Shown here piece after piece: positions 49,501 to 62,589 of a DNA stretch of 64,000 bases (position 1 is the first letter of the stretch; the number at the start of each line of letters is the position of its first letter). The notes beneath the pieces were generated by a model. That model saw only the letters and a list, made by a program, of their open reading frames with translations, searched no databases and was not told the DNA's origin. The stretch is taken from positions 620,001 to 684,000 of the forward strand of contig JAIXMP010000014.1 in NCBI GenBank assembly GCA_025677815.1, written 5' to 3'. A program made the translations under genes and the position numbers. This stretch comes from Phascolomyces articulosus (taxonomy: Eukaryota; Mucoromycota; Mucoromycetes; Mucorales; Lichtheimiaceae).

Positions 49501-52500
49501 CGGCCACTGGATTAAAGAAGGATATCAATATTGAAGAGCTGGTTGAAAAGTCTAAGGTTTTGAAATCCCTCGCTCTCACCAAAACCTCTCGTCCACCTCT
49601 TGATATGGTGCCTTATCAGCGTCTTGCTTGGGTCTTGGATTCTACAAGTAGGTTTAAAGCACAGTTTACATTTTATATTTTTGATCATGGATGTCTAATA
49701 TCATTTGTTTGTTACTGTGTTAAGCATTATCCAAGTTATCTGCAGTCTTGCCAGGAATGATTCAAGATGCAGTTCACGTTTGGCATCGTCGATTATGGCG
49801 TTCAAGTGTATTCCAACAAAGTTTGTATCAATTGGAGCCTTCAATGCGCGACGTGGTATGTTAAGAACTGTTTTTTTGTTGAATTTTTTTTTTTCAATTT
49901 TGTGATATTTATTAAATAATCATTTTTTTACAGACAATTCGTATAAACGACGGTCCACAAAACTTGTATCAAAGTGTCGAGACTACTGTTTGCTTGAACC
50001 TCTTGTAATTATCTTTTCATTGGTGCAAAATTTGTGTGTGCGTTTAAATGGAACGGATTGATTAATATTGTCTAAAATAGGTCGTTTGTTGAAAAGATGT
50101 CGGCTGAAGCATATGAGAACGCTGTGAAACAGTTAAAAGCACTTCGGAAATTTTTGGCAACAAATGTTAATCTCAAGGATCGAAAGGCTATTGAAATTAT
50201 CATGCTGATCTCATCTGCCTACCAAGTAAATATTATTTCACTTATAGCTTTTCACTTCTTCTGTTCCTTTATGCATACTAATATGACATTATCTCATCCA
50301 ATTAATTAGATTCTTGAGGCAGCACGACCTGTGCTTCATCCTATTTTCTATAACGAAATGCACGAGCTTTTTGGACGATTAAACGTGTTTATGGATGAAC
50401 TTACTCGTGTCGATCTTTACACTACTTCTTCAGCCATTAATTACGATGATGCATTCGCAACATTAAACGCTATTATATCAGCAGTTCAATCCGGTTCATT
50501 GAACAAATACTATAATGCCTCCATTCTATCCTTGACTGATGCTATTCGGCATTATCGAAGCAAGAGTAGTGGTGCTTTCTTTGCATCCATTGGTAAAGCA
50601 CGTGCACTTTTAGGTCTTACCTTTGTCACTGCTTATGTACCTGACTATCCCGTGGACCCAACCGCTGAACCTCGTTTACGTGTCGATTTGCTACAACATC
50701 GCAAGGATACAGGCTTAAACGACATTGATGTGCGAACTCATATTGAAAAGATTATTACTGGCAATGATATAAACACACTCATTCAAGAACAACAATCAAT
50801 TATCGATAATATCGATCGCGAACTATCTGCATCTTCGACTACCTTCTCGCTCCGTCCACAAAAATCGCAACTCGATGACATCTTTGTCGACCTTACATCG
50901 TTACAAAAACATTTGCTCGCTAGTAATACTGAAACTTTAATTGAAGCACTTTTGCAGGGCGACAATAAAAAGATAGCAATCCAACGTGAACAACTTTTGC
51001 AAGGCAATGTGATACAGTTCATTGATCGTATTCATACCAAGTATCCTATGTACCGTGATATCTTGCAGCCCTTGTTGGTGGCTGTCGATGATGTCAAATA
51101 TGGCTTACGTTTGATGGCATCTACAACGGAAAATGATCGTGCTGATGCTTACTTGAGCGAAGTTGTGTCGTTATTTATTCAAAGTCCATCGGTCACTGCC
51201 CAACCACTGGATTTGAACTGGCATACGTTGACAGAATCAATTCATTTGGCCAAAATTAAAGCAATTGTATTTGAACGTGCACCTACATCACGTAAATGGG
51301 CATTTTACCTCAGTATTTTGGTGACCGTACTCCAACGTCTTGTTATGACCATTGATTCTCATGGATACCTTTCAGAACACGATTTATCAGCCATTAACAG
51401 CATTTTTGCTGAAATAGTTCAAGTATGGAAGGCTGCGGAAGAATATAAACGCGAAAAGGAAGCAGAAAAAGAGCAAATGTATAAGACACGTGCCAAGAAA
51501 TACGAGCCAGTGACAGAAGAGGAGCAAGAAGAGGAAGATAAAAAGAAACTTTTTGCCGACTTTAATGAATCGTTCGCTGATCTTGAAGAAAACGAAGACG
51601 CCCCACCTGTCACAAACAATTCACCCAAGGTCGAAGAAGAATCAGTATTGGATGACAAGGATATTCAGCGTATTGGTGAATTGCACAAGTATATCTTTGA
51701 TACATTCTGTGTCGATGCATGTAGTCAGCGCAATAGCAGTAACAAGAGTCAGGATCGTGAACTACTTCGTTCCTATGCTATTGCTGCTCAATTGGTGTCT
51801 ATGTCCACAACCGCTTTTGATAGCTCCGTTGATATTCATTGTAATGCTGGTCATTTGCAAGCTACTACTGTTTCGCTACGTCGTCTTGAAGCTACCAACT
51901 CATTTAGTAAGACTAGCGATGGTTTGTATGACTTTTATACCAGCGAAAACGTAGCTGAAGCTAAAAAAGTACAACCCATTGTACAACGATTCAAGTCGCG
52001 CGTTGAACAGATCCAACAAGAATGGCCTGATCATGCCGTATTGCAACAATTGGTCGTCATTGCTGACCGTTTACTTGGTTTTTCGATTGTTTCACCTGTT
52101 GCCAAATTCTTGACAGGTATTGAGCTGCTGTTACAAAAATCCGAAGACTGGGAAGCCTATGCTGCCAAACACGTATCTCTTAGTGCCCAGCGAGAAGAAT
52201 TAATTCATTTGATTGTTCAATGGCGTCAACTTGAACTTAATTGCTGGCCAACACTTTTGGCTGCTCAAGAACAATACAGCCAAAATGCAACTTACACCTG
52301 GTGGTTCCATTTGTTTGATACCGTCAACAATACTTCGTTTAACGATCTATCAAAGCAAAGTGAATTGATTGGTGCCTTGGATCAATTCTTCCAAACATGT
52401 TCTTTGATTGAATTTGAACCGCGTCTCAAGATGTTGGATAGTTTTGAACGCCAAGCTCGAGTACAGGCCGAATTGAGTGGTGCAACTGATCAATGGAATG

Positions 52501-55500
52501 CTGCTACCTTATTAAAAAATGTATGCGCGTATTATACTCAATTCACGAGCCATGTCCAATTGATGCTATCACAGTTACGCAAACCCATAGAAAAGGATCT
52601 CAAAGAATCGGTCAAAATAGCTACTTGGAAGGATGTAAACATACATGCCCTTCGTCAAAGTGCTCACAAGACACACAAGCAATTGCACAAGTGTATTCGC
52701 AAGTATCGTGAAGCATTAGGTACATCAATGCTTACTGTGATTGCCAATTATAACCAAGAACAGGCCATGTTCCAATATGGTGATGAAAAACGGTATAATG
52801 ATGTGAACAAGAACTTTTTGGATCAATTGAGCCAGCCAAATCTATGGGTGCGTGATACCATAGTTCCATCGAATGCTCTTAATGTATCTATATCTTTGGA
52901 TGAAGTTAAGCGGCATTTGCAAGATCTTCCTAGTACTTTGAACAAGATGCGTCGTTTCTGTCGGGAAGATGTTCTCAAGGCACCAGAAGAAATTCCACTG
53001 GAAGACTTCATGACTCAAGTCATTGAACAAATTAAGTCATTCCAAAGGGAGACACCTGCCATAATGACAGATGAAAACAAATCAATGGTCAAGACACAAA
53101 AGTTACTCAAAAAGAAGGCATTGGTAGACCTTTTGAAGGAATTACGTCGTTTAGGTCTCAAATCACGTCCGGGTACTTTGGCTGCACAAAATGGAGATAC
53201 TACTTATTTGTTTAGTCAACACGTAGCTGCTCTTGATACTGTTTTGCATGACCGTCATTTGCAAAAGAACAAGTTGAGCAGTTTCAGTGGTGCATCTGAT
53301 GATATGATTCAACTGTGGCAAAAGGCAAATAATTATTATTACCGTAGTATTGCCCGTGTCTCGCATTTGCGAAAGCTTTGCACTACTGAAGTCAGCAAGG
53401 ATTTGTCCCGTTTAGAAGTGGAACGCAGTATGAGTGCTACAGAACATATGTTTTCGTTGGTGCATAAGGAGCGTACTCTTGCTAACCGATTTGAAGAAAA
53501 GATACAAGTTCTTCAAAGTGCAGCCATTCAGCTGGCGGCCCTCTATGATATTGAAGAATCCCAAAGACCCGTGGAACATACACTGGATCAAAGATTGATC
53601 GCACATAAGAAATGGATGGACGATTTGGTGGATATGATTACCAGTGCTGTTGATACACTTTCAATCCAATCCGAATATATTGGCATGCAAGCAGTAAGTT
53701 CGTTCCAGCAATTACATAGCCAAATAAGCAAGATCCAACGCACAGTCGATCGATGCTTTGTTCAACGCTATCTTTCTGCTGTTCACCTTTCTTCTTCAGC
53801 TCTTCTTACTGGTGATGTGAGCGAAATGATTTTATCGAATGAATCAACAATCAAGACAAGTATTCGTCCTGCCCTTGAAACCATAATGGGACAAGTACCT
53901 CAAATGACTCATGTCATCCAAACTATTCTCTCACGTATGGAGCAACATACTTCCGTTGCATCTACAAATGGCCATAATGATGATTCCATGGCAACGACTA
54001 CCATTGTAACACTTCGTGACCAACTTTACTCCGTGATTGATGCTATCTTGATATCTGTCCAAGATTTGAAGAAGAGTAAAGCTGAAAGCGAGGCTGCTGC
54101 TCTTAAAGCCAAGGAAGCAGAAGACGAGGAAGAATTGTCAAAAATGGGGGAGAATTATATTCGTGATCAACACAACGAACAATTCACTTTGACCCAAGCA
54201 TTACATATGGATAGTGTTGCTAAACGATGTGTTGCAGCACTTGCGTCTGCTCATGAATTATTATGTACTGACCAAGCACAAGACACCCTTTATTTGTTGC
54301 AACAAACGTATCCATTTGTACAACAGTACATGCTTATCATCCAACACTCGCTCAGCCAATTTTTGACACATCACAAGTCCATGTGCAAAATGACCTATGC
54401 TTTAATTAATTCATTTACGATTATCATCAGCAAGGGTTTCTGCATGCCTGCTGGTGCTGAAGAAGAAGGTGAAGAAGGCGAGGCAGATGGTACAACCATG
54501 GGCACTGGTATTGGTGAAGGTGAAGGAAATAAGGATGTCAGTGAAGAAATCGAAGACGAAGAACAAGTCCTTGGTACCCAAAATGAAGAGCAACGTAAGG
54601 AAGAAAAATCCGAGACGAAGGAAGAAAAGAAAGGCATGGAAATGGAAAATGACTTCGAAGGCGAATTGGAAGATGTGGAGCCTGATGAGGATGATCAACA
54701 AGATAAGGACGAGGACGATGATGAAGACAGCGAAAATGAAATGGATGATGAAATTGGTGATGTAGACGATATGGACGCTGTCGATGACAAGATGTGGGGT
54801 GATGATGAAGATCATGAAGAACGTAAAGATACCGATAAGACTGTAGATCAACAAGGTCAACAACAGCAACAAGAGTCTGATATCGTTGCTAAGGAAGAAG
54901 AAGAGGATGAAAGTCAACAGCCCCAATCGAAGGGTGAAAAGCCTGAACGTCAGGAAAAGGCACAAGATCAAAAACAAGATGACCAAGATGGTGATGAAGA
55001 TGACAATGGCGATGAACAAGGTGATGGTAGTGGCGATGAGCATGATGAAGAAGCTGGTGAAGATGAAGACGGTGCAGAAGAGAATCGTGCTAGTGATCAG
55101 ATGAATGTCGAAGTACCTGAAGCCGAAACATTAGAATTGCCAGAAGACTTGGAAATGGATGGTGGCGATGAAGAACAAGAAGGTGATAAGGAAGAAGATT
55201 TCTTTGATCCTATGGAAATGGATGAAGAAAAGAAGGAAGGTGCAGATGAGGAAATGGGTGAAGAAGACGGTGAAGTATTCCAAGACCCATTGGATCATAT
55301 TGGTGAAGGTGAGCAGCAACAAGACCAAGAAGATGATGACATGACTGATGCAGCAGCTCATGTACCTGACCAAGAAGACGAAGAAGTTGGCGAAGATGAA
55401 GAAAATAAGGAGTTAAAGGAAGAACAGAAGGAAGATATGCCAGACAACAATGATCAAACCAAAGGTGGCCAACTGGATGAAAATGAACAGGAAGAAGAAG

Positions 55501-57188
55501 AAGAAAAGGGTACATCGCATAATCGTGAGCATCCTAACGACGATATTGACACTGCTGACAACCAATTTGGTGTTCAAGGCCAAACTGGTAAAATGAGTTC
55601 AACTTCCAAGGGTAAACAACAAGGCGAAGATGAATCAGCTGAAGATAATGCACAAAATGAGGAAGAACCACCTACAGAAACCCAAGATCAGCAAGGCATA
55701 GCTGAACGTGGCACCAATCAAGCTAACGATGATGATAACAAGAACGAAGAGAATGAAGATGAAGACGAACAAGCTGCTGAAGCTAAGACTAATCCTCAAC
55801 GTAGCTTGGGTGATGCATTGGAAAGCTGGCGACGTCGTTTGGCTGATGTAGCTGACGCTGAAGATGATGACGAAGAGGCAGAGCAAGAAAAGACGGATGA
55901 TCAAGAAAGTAAAGAAGCTCAAGTTAACGATGACCACGCATTCGAATACATTAAGAACGACGACGAGGCACATGATCTTCAAACAATGGGTAATGCAGCT
56001 ATTGATCAACTTCAGGATATTAACATGGGTGCTATGGAGGAAACGACACAAGATGAAGATGCCCAAGCTGGTGAAATGGATATTGATGAAGAAATCCAGC
56101 AAGAACAAGTTGATACAATGCCTATGCCTCAAGAAAGTATGGAAGATGTACAAGGCGATAAGCGTGGTGCTATCCTTAGCAAGCGTTTACCAGAATCACA
56201 GCTTCCAGAAGAAGGCGAAGCGTTGACTATGGATGAATCATTGGTTGCACACGAACCATTGGATCCTGAAGAAATTGAACGTATGCGTCAAGAATTGGAG
56301 ACAACTGTATCTGAATGGCGTGAAGAAGGTCGTGATATTCATCAAGCACGTGATTTATGGCAGCGTTACGAAAACCTGACACATGATTTGGCTATGGGCT
56401 TATGTGAACAATTGCGACTTATTTTGGAACCTACATTGGCAACTAAACTTAAAGGCGATTACCGTACGGGAAAGCGTCTCAATATGAAAAAGATTATTCC
56501 TTATATTGCAAGTCAGTTCAAAAAGGACAAGATTTGGCTTCGACGTACCAAGCCAAGTAAACGCCAATATCAAGTCATGATCTCTGTGGATGACTCTAAA
56601 TCCATGTCTGAATCACACGCTGTACAACTTGCTTACGAAACACTTTCGTTGATCTCCAAGGCTCTTTCGCAACTTGAAGTAGGTGATATTTCTATTACAT
56701 CATTTGGTGAACGTATCCGTCTCCTGCATCCATTTGAGCAGCCTTTTACAGCGGAAGCCGGTGCATCAGTCTTACAGCAGTTTACATTTGCTCAACAAAA
56801 GACAAACGTAAAGCAACTCATTGAATCTTCCCTGTCCCTGTTTGAAAATGCCCAAAATAACTCAAATGGTGAATTATGGCAATTGCAGCTTATTATTTCG
56901 GATGGTATCTGCGATGATCATGAAACCCTTCAACGATTAGTACGACAAGCTATGGATCAACATGTTATGCTTATATTTATTGTGGTTGATAATAAGCCAG
57001 AGAAGGATTCGATCTTGAAAATGACCAATGTCAAGTATACAACCGTCAATGGCAAGCTCACCTTACAAATGCGACCCTATTTGGAAACCTTCCCATTCCA
57101 ATATTTCATGGTCTTGCGTGATATCAACGCGCTTCCAGAGGCATTATCTGATGCTTTACGACAATATTTTAGCTTTGTTTCAGCTTAA
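40545..57188 (+). CDS. MDN1: Midasin, dynein-like AAA+ ATPase of 60S ribosome assembly
   Basis: Twelve exons (40545-40954, 41053-41125, 41221-41510, 41599-41918, 42024-48370, 48451-49030, 49128-49279, 49368-49647, 49725-49855, 49934-50004, 50081-50225, 50310-57188) splice in frame to about 5,225 residues, between yeast Rea1 (4,910) and human MDN1 (about 5,600). Six AAA modules show P-loops GVTGAGKTS (~343), GETGTGKTT (~675), GPTSAGKTS (~1095), GETGCGKTT (~1390), GSPGVGKTS (~1720) and GPSASGKTS (~2026), with Walker B partners such as WILLDEINLA and WIVLDELNLA. The sixth module's is degenerate (LLIDNANL). A long helical linker follows, then an Asp/Glu-rich tract (~4310-4880) and a C-terminal MIDAS domain with VSVDDSKSMS (~5025). 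Midasin pulls Rsa4 and Ytm1 off pre-60S particles. The gene looks intact. Confidence 0.97.
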
Positions 57189-58285
57189 TTTTTTAAATTT
57201 ATTATCTGCATGTATATTTTAAATAGAACAACATTACAATAAAAAAACTCATGAAGAATTCCAAACGTATTTATAGTCTTCCATTCTCTATGAAGTTGCC
57301 GAATTGCTGTGTAAAATACTCGATAGCTCAAAACATATTACTCAAAAGAATATAGTTATAAAAACAACAGCAATTTTTCATATAGAAGAAATATATAACA
57401 AACAAATGAGAAAGGTCTATCATATTTGTATATGATTTTCATAATTGTGATCGCTTTCAATCACTTTTGACTCAATTTACCATGATCCTCCGTTAAACTC
57501 TCCCTTATATAAATTCAACCTTCAGTTAAGTCAACCAAAATTTACCTTCTAATACAAAAGGATACATCGCTGATAGTTTAAGATACCCTCACTTATTTTC
57601 ACCTCTCATTTAATTCAACCTTCCCGTACCTCCCCCCCCCTTCGAGGTAAAATTAACAGGAGACCACTCTACTACACAGAGATTATTCAGAAAAATTAAA
57701 TAATACTTACAACAATGGTTTCCATAAATGATTGAAAAAAAAGAAAACGGGATGTTGTATGTTGTTTGTTTTGGAAAGATTTGGTGATTTAAAGCCTTTC
57801 GTGTGATTGGACCAGTTATGGCACTTAACGCATGATCATCCAGGCGTGAAATATGAAGGCAAAAAAAAAAAAAAAAAAAAAAAGCCAGGTGCCAACTCAT
57901 GCGATCATAGTGTCAAGTCTTTTTATTAAAAACCCAAAGTTGTGGTGTATATGGTCATGGTATTGAATAAATACCTATGTGTAGTTTGCTATGAGAAATA
58001 TTTGAAGTTCGTTAAAAAAAACTCAATAGTCCAACCCTTTCATACTTTTACTCATGTTAAGATCTTATAATTATATGCTATGGTTCATTTAAAAAAAAAA
58101 GTGTGTATTTGTATAAAAACCAAAGTTCACGCCATGAACAAATCGGTTCATGTGAATCATATAAGAAAAAAGAAGATATCAAAATTATAATAATGGATAT
58201 GGCGAGTAATAAAAAAAAAAAGAATAATTTTGCCCAGGGTGCAAAAAAAGGAACCTATGTGAAACAACAGGTAGTTTGAATTTAC
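57189..58285. other. AT-rich intergenic DNA downstream of MDN1
   Basis: No gene seen. It contains a C9 run at about 57631-57639 and a 23-base A tract at 57861-57883. Confidence 0.55.
57861..57883. repeat. Poly-A tract, 23 bases
   Basis: Uninterrupted A run, the longest homopolymer noticed in the window. It could be a retroposition tail, but no retroposed sequence is recognisable just upstream. Confidence 0.8.
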
Positions 58286-58306
58286 GTAGTTACACTGTGT
58301 AACTAC
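58286..58306. repeat. Perfect 21-bp palindrome (10-bp arms, 1-nt centre)
   Basis: GTAGTTACAC and its exact reverse complement are separated by a single T. It is followed by CTCCGACTCAGCTCC, an unusually GC-rich run for this spacer. It resembles two transposon ends joined head to head, or the end of a foldback element. Confidence 0.75.
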
Positions 58307-58576
58307 TCCGACTCAGCTCCTATACTTAATGCAGCGCCACCCCTTCCCTTCCAAATCCAGAAACTTACATAATAATGTCAAAAAAAATACGATGGTCGTA
58401 TTCAGCACTTCTTTACCTTTCGAATGACACCAAAACCAAGACTTGTCGTTATGAACTCTTTGCACGACAAAAATTAAATAAACTTCCAAATACGGGCATT
58501 TCAATACAAACCCACAATTTGCAAAAAATTCGAAAATGACTAGGATATAAACTTTTCGAACATCCTAAGTAAAAGT

Positions 58577-58690
58577 GGGATGGGGCTTGTTCCCCATCAA
58601 TCAGGTCCTCACGCAGAAGGACTAAGTTCCTTCGAGAATGGAGGGAACTTCAAGTTCCCTCGATTATGGAAGGAAGAGCTCCTTCTTATA
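58577..58690. repeat. Cluster of stem-loops and a 30-bp tandem duplication
   Basis: Successive inverted repeats are GATGGGG/CCCCATC around 58577-58597, GAAGGA/TCCTTC around 58616-58633, GAGGGAACTT-C-AAGTTCCCTC at 58641-58661 (perfect 10-bp arms) and GAAGGA/TCCTTC around 58669-58687. The unit AAGTTCC(T/C)TCGA..ATGGA(G/A)GGAA occurs twice, about 29-30 bp apart. The block is GC-richer than its surroundings. It may be a structured RNA, a minisatellite, or the inside of a foldback element; I cannot decide. Confidence 0.65.
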
Positions 58691-60490
58691 TGATAAGCAC
58701 CATAAATACAAGTCTTTGAATATAAGAGGGTCATTATATATATATTTTTTATTATTATTATTTTACATTAAAAATATTATTTTTTCCTTTTTTGAATAAA
58801 AAAAATAAAAAAAAATGTTGGCATTATAACTCGTTCCATCTGCTCAATATGGTGAGCAAAGTAGTTTATATATTATGTGTACTTGTGTTATAAAGCGTTT
58901 AATATACTTGTTAGTTTGATAATGAAGTGTCTTTTCCAAGTAGATTGGCTGTTTAGTATAGTACAATCCAGCATGCTTATTGATTTAAATAGAGATTTCA
59001 ATCCTGACGTATAAAAAAAGTCATTTGCTACGTGTTGTTTATTATATATAACGAGGAAAACAAAGCTTATGATTAACCTTTTTTGATCAAGAACATATTA
59101 CAATCAAGATTCAACATGTACAAAACGATGACAACTAAATAGATCTGTTGCCAGTTGTACACAAATATACAACACCTGTCTTTTTTTTTTCCTTCCTACA
59201 CATAAATATTTAGATTTTGCCTCTCACGACCTACACGCAACCGCTTTCTTTGAACGATTCTCAATCGCTTGTTCGGAATCTTTATATACTACATCTCTAC
59301 ACCTTCGCCATTGCTGCTACCAGATTGAAACTCTCTGCCCTATAAGGAAGTCAAAGATACAATAGTATATATCATACAAGTAACATAGTTAGGTAAGACC
59401 TTAACTCTTTTATGTTCTATATACATACCTTAACCTTTATCAAACGATCCCTTATTATAATATATGACGCATACTCTATAAATATAATGCCTCTTAGCAG
59501 CTGTAATAAATATCAATATAGAATATTATATATAACTTTAAGTCGGATCGATTGCTATTTTATTCAATATAGTAGTTTTGGATATTTAGTTCTATTTCTA
59601 ATTTATTTATTATTGTGATGGGTGATGATGATGGACCTTGGATTGTTAATATATATTCTTGGATGTTTCGTGCTGGTTCATTATATATAATTATATGGCC
59701 AATCACATCAACACATAAAAGTATTAGTTATATCATGCATCTTATCATGTTCAAAAGGCACTCTAAAACCAAGAGTGATAAAAATCTTCGTGTTACCGTA
59801 CTGCAAAGGAGTTTTGCATATTTTTTCCATGTTTTCTTCTAATATGTCAATGTGCTCGATGGGGAAAAACGGGTTTGCTACCATTTCACCTGCCTTTATC
59901 ATGATGAAAAAAGTGGCGCCTTTTTGACAAGTACTGGTTCATAAGTTTGGATGCCTGAAAAATTCAAAAAGATATATCCGATCTATATTGGAAAATGCAA
60001 ATCTGGATTAGGTGCGAGAAATAAAGACAGGTATGTATTTTACATGATAACTGCATGATGATAGTAGTTGGAAAAAAAAGTGTGCTACACACTTTATGCA
60101 TCTTTGTACGCGGCGTTTTAAATTCAAATGAAAAAATACCTATTCAAGATACATATAGACAAAGAAATTGGATAATGGAGATAGATGAATAAAAAGCTAG
60201 ATATAAAAGTTTGAAATATTTTATACTTTAGAGTTTACATATTATTCAATATTCCAAACTTTAATCACACATATGTAAGAGTAAACACATTTGATTTGAG
60301 CATAATATATTGCATTGAAGTTTATACTGGTACATACGAGACATGATCAATTAAAGGATAATCAACATTTCAACATTCAACAAAATAAAGTAATCAAGAA
60401 TCACACTACAAAAAAAAATTCCAATGCAATGAGGTTTATATTGTCAACCCTATGCCTTTATACATATAAAACTATTTTGTAGCATACAAA
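58691..60490. other. AT-rich intergenic DNA, one unexplained open frame
   Basis: No supported gene. One minus-strand frame (59708-59902) reads IKAGEMVANPFFPIEHIDIL and continues ENMEKICKTPLQYG with protein-like composition; I do not recognise it. It may be a fossil exon or chance. Confidence 0.5.
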
Positions 60491-62454
60491 TTATTTCCGT
60501 TTCCTAAATGTTACATTTGAATATTTTTGTTCTGCTATATTATAGATATGACCACCCTTCCATTTCAATGCATAATTCCATTGTTTCGCATTAGCATCCA
60601 TTGTTTCTAAAAGCTGTTCAATCAATAACGATGGATCATCTACGTTATTATTCTCCTTTATGTCAAGCTTCACCGTCGCCTCCTGCCAATGATGTCTAAT
60701 ATCCAATTTGAAAAACTTTTTTGTCCGTGAGGCATCATGCCACTTTTTGAAAAAGGATTTCAACTTGGCAATGGTCACATCCACTTCAATGGTTAACTCT
60801 TGCAAACAATACAATGTATTTACGATTTCATTAAAAATCCTCATTGATAAAGGATTGTCGTTACATAATACCAGCTTTTGTAATTGCTGTTGTGCACCAA
60901 TCTCACTGATTCGTTGAAATAATCGTATCAATCCATTTTCTGTGATGCCTTGACAACGTTCAATTTCTAACGTTTTTAAACCATGACGACAGGGAGTAAT
61001 CGTATTTGCTGTTAAAGTATCAGTTGAAATGGATGAGGTGGCAACTGGTACTGTTTTATTGGAAAACAAGAGATCCATGGTATTATCATCCATCCTGTTG
61101 ATATGTTTTAATGAGAGACTTTTCAAGTGATGCTCGTTGGTTGTTGTCGTAGCATTGGAGAGAAATAAACAAAGGTGAGCATGTCGGATATCATCGTCAT
61201 TTATCATCCACTGTCGATGAAAGTTTACACTGAGATGCTCTAGTGATGAAAACTGTTCTTGACCAAGTCCTTCCAAAGCATCATTGCTTAATATTCCAGC
61301 TATATCGAGTAATACGAATTGTTTGCTGAATTCTTCAAGAAGTTGTAATAAGACTAATTCAATAGTGGGGTCACGAAAGTTAATATCACGGACAACAAAA
61401 TTTCGTAGCACTGGTGATGATGACGACATAGCACTTTCTGTTTTTCCTTTTGTTGTTGTTAACGATGAGCCCACGTCACAATGGCTGTACCTTGAATGGT
61501 TGGAATAATTACTTGGTAATGTTATAAATGCTTTAAATGGATCCATACTATTATCCTCATCATCGTAACCGTCAAGGATCAAGGTTGTAAGTTCAGGAAC
61601 TGTCTGTCTTAATAATTGTGGTAAGAAAGGTGAATTCATATGGCTGACATTTAAGCATAAACATTTTAATTTGGGTGTCACTTGTAAAAAGTATTTCGGA
61701 TTAAACATGAAATCGTCCATATTGTAAAAATTTAATGAGAGATTGGATAACCGGGGATGAGTCCATCCATCTCTTATAACAGTTGACAGACTAATCCCAG
61801 AATTCCAATTGATTGGATAACTTATCCATCCGGTAAAGATAAATGTCACGAGGCTTGGACAGTGTTGTAGGATATAATCGGGTCGTACATTGCGTGCATC
61901 CCGTAATCGAATCAAAAGTGTCATGCTGGTCAATCGATTCCCACATGTTTGAATAAATATTGAAAATTGCTCGTGGGTAAAGCAAGGAATATTCAAATCC
62001 ACTAGTCAATAAATAAAACAAATATATGAATATATGTACATGTATATAAGAATAAATTGCTCTATCTATTGTATTCAAAACTCATATGATCCTTCACTAT
62101 TTCCTGTAATATCGCATAACGAAACGACGAATTACCTTGAGTAATTGCATAAAACGGTCGCGTTGCAACAAAGTTTAAAATATTCTCCCACCGAATTTCA
62201 GTACCTAATTTTATATGCATACTTTTGACATGACTGTTCTTTATATACGAAGCATAGGGAAAAAGATCTGGTACGATGGCATTATGATTGATTGATATGT
62301 GAGACCACAATGGCGCCCAGTTCAATACCATGGAACGAAATGGTCGATTGACAGCACATAAACGCCAACATTCGCGGTACGTCAGATACCGGAGAATCTC
62401 GTCTTGTATGTCGATAGGTAATGAGGGAAGTTGTTGTACTTTGTACCCTATCAT
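60491..62454 (-). CDS. F-box protein with leucine-rich repeats
   Basis: Exons complement of 62454-62136 and 62001-60491 (CAAG|GTAATT donor, GACTAG acceptor) give 609 residues. The F-box is at residues ~9-50: LPSLPIDIQDEILRYLTYRE then CWRLCAVNRPFRSMVLNWAP. Beyond residue ~120 there are irregular leucine-rich repeats, for example RLSNLSLNFYNMDDF, KLKCLCLNVSHMNS, LTTLILDGYDDEDN, LKSLSLKHINRMDDNTMDLL, LKTLEIERCQGITENGLIRL and LQKLVLCND. The LxxLxLxxCxxITxxGL form is the cysteine-containing LRR type of FBXL/AMN1 proteins. Such proteins are substrate receptors of SCF ubiquitin ligases. The target is unknown. The family is expanded in Mucoromycota, and a decayed paralogue lies directly upstream. Confidence 0.85.
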
Positions 62455-62589
62455 GATATTTTTTTTACATATAGAACGGGGGAGGGTTCATACAAGGAAA
62501 AAAAAAATATTTGACACAAAGTAGGCGTTATTCGAATTGCTGCATTTGTTACTTAAAATAAAAAATAAAATCTTCCATGCAACCAGTCG

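Noticed and set aside
54411..55043. Long minus-strand open frame (210 codons), with others at 55131-55373 and 55635-56153
   Set aside because: They lie antisense to the Asp/Glu-rich tract of midasin. Complementary GAA/GAT repeats force Phe/Ile/Leu-rich frames without stops, so they are composition shadows.
58313..58504. 63-codon minus-strand frame as a transposase remnant
   Set aside because: No zinc-finger or catalytic motif is present; it overlaps the palindromic region and could be chance.
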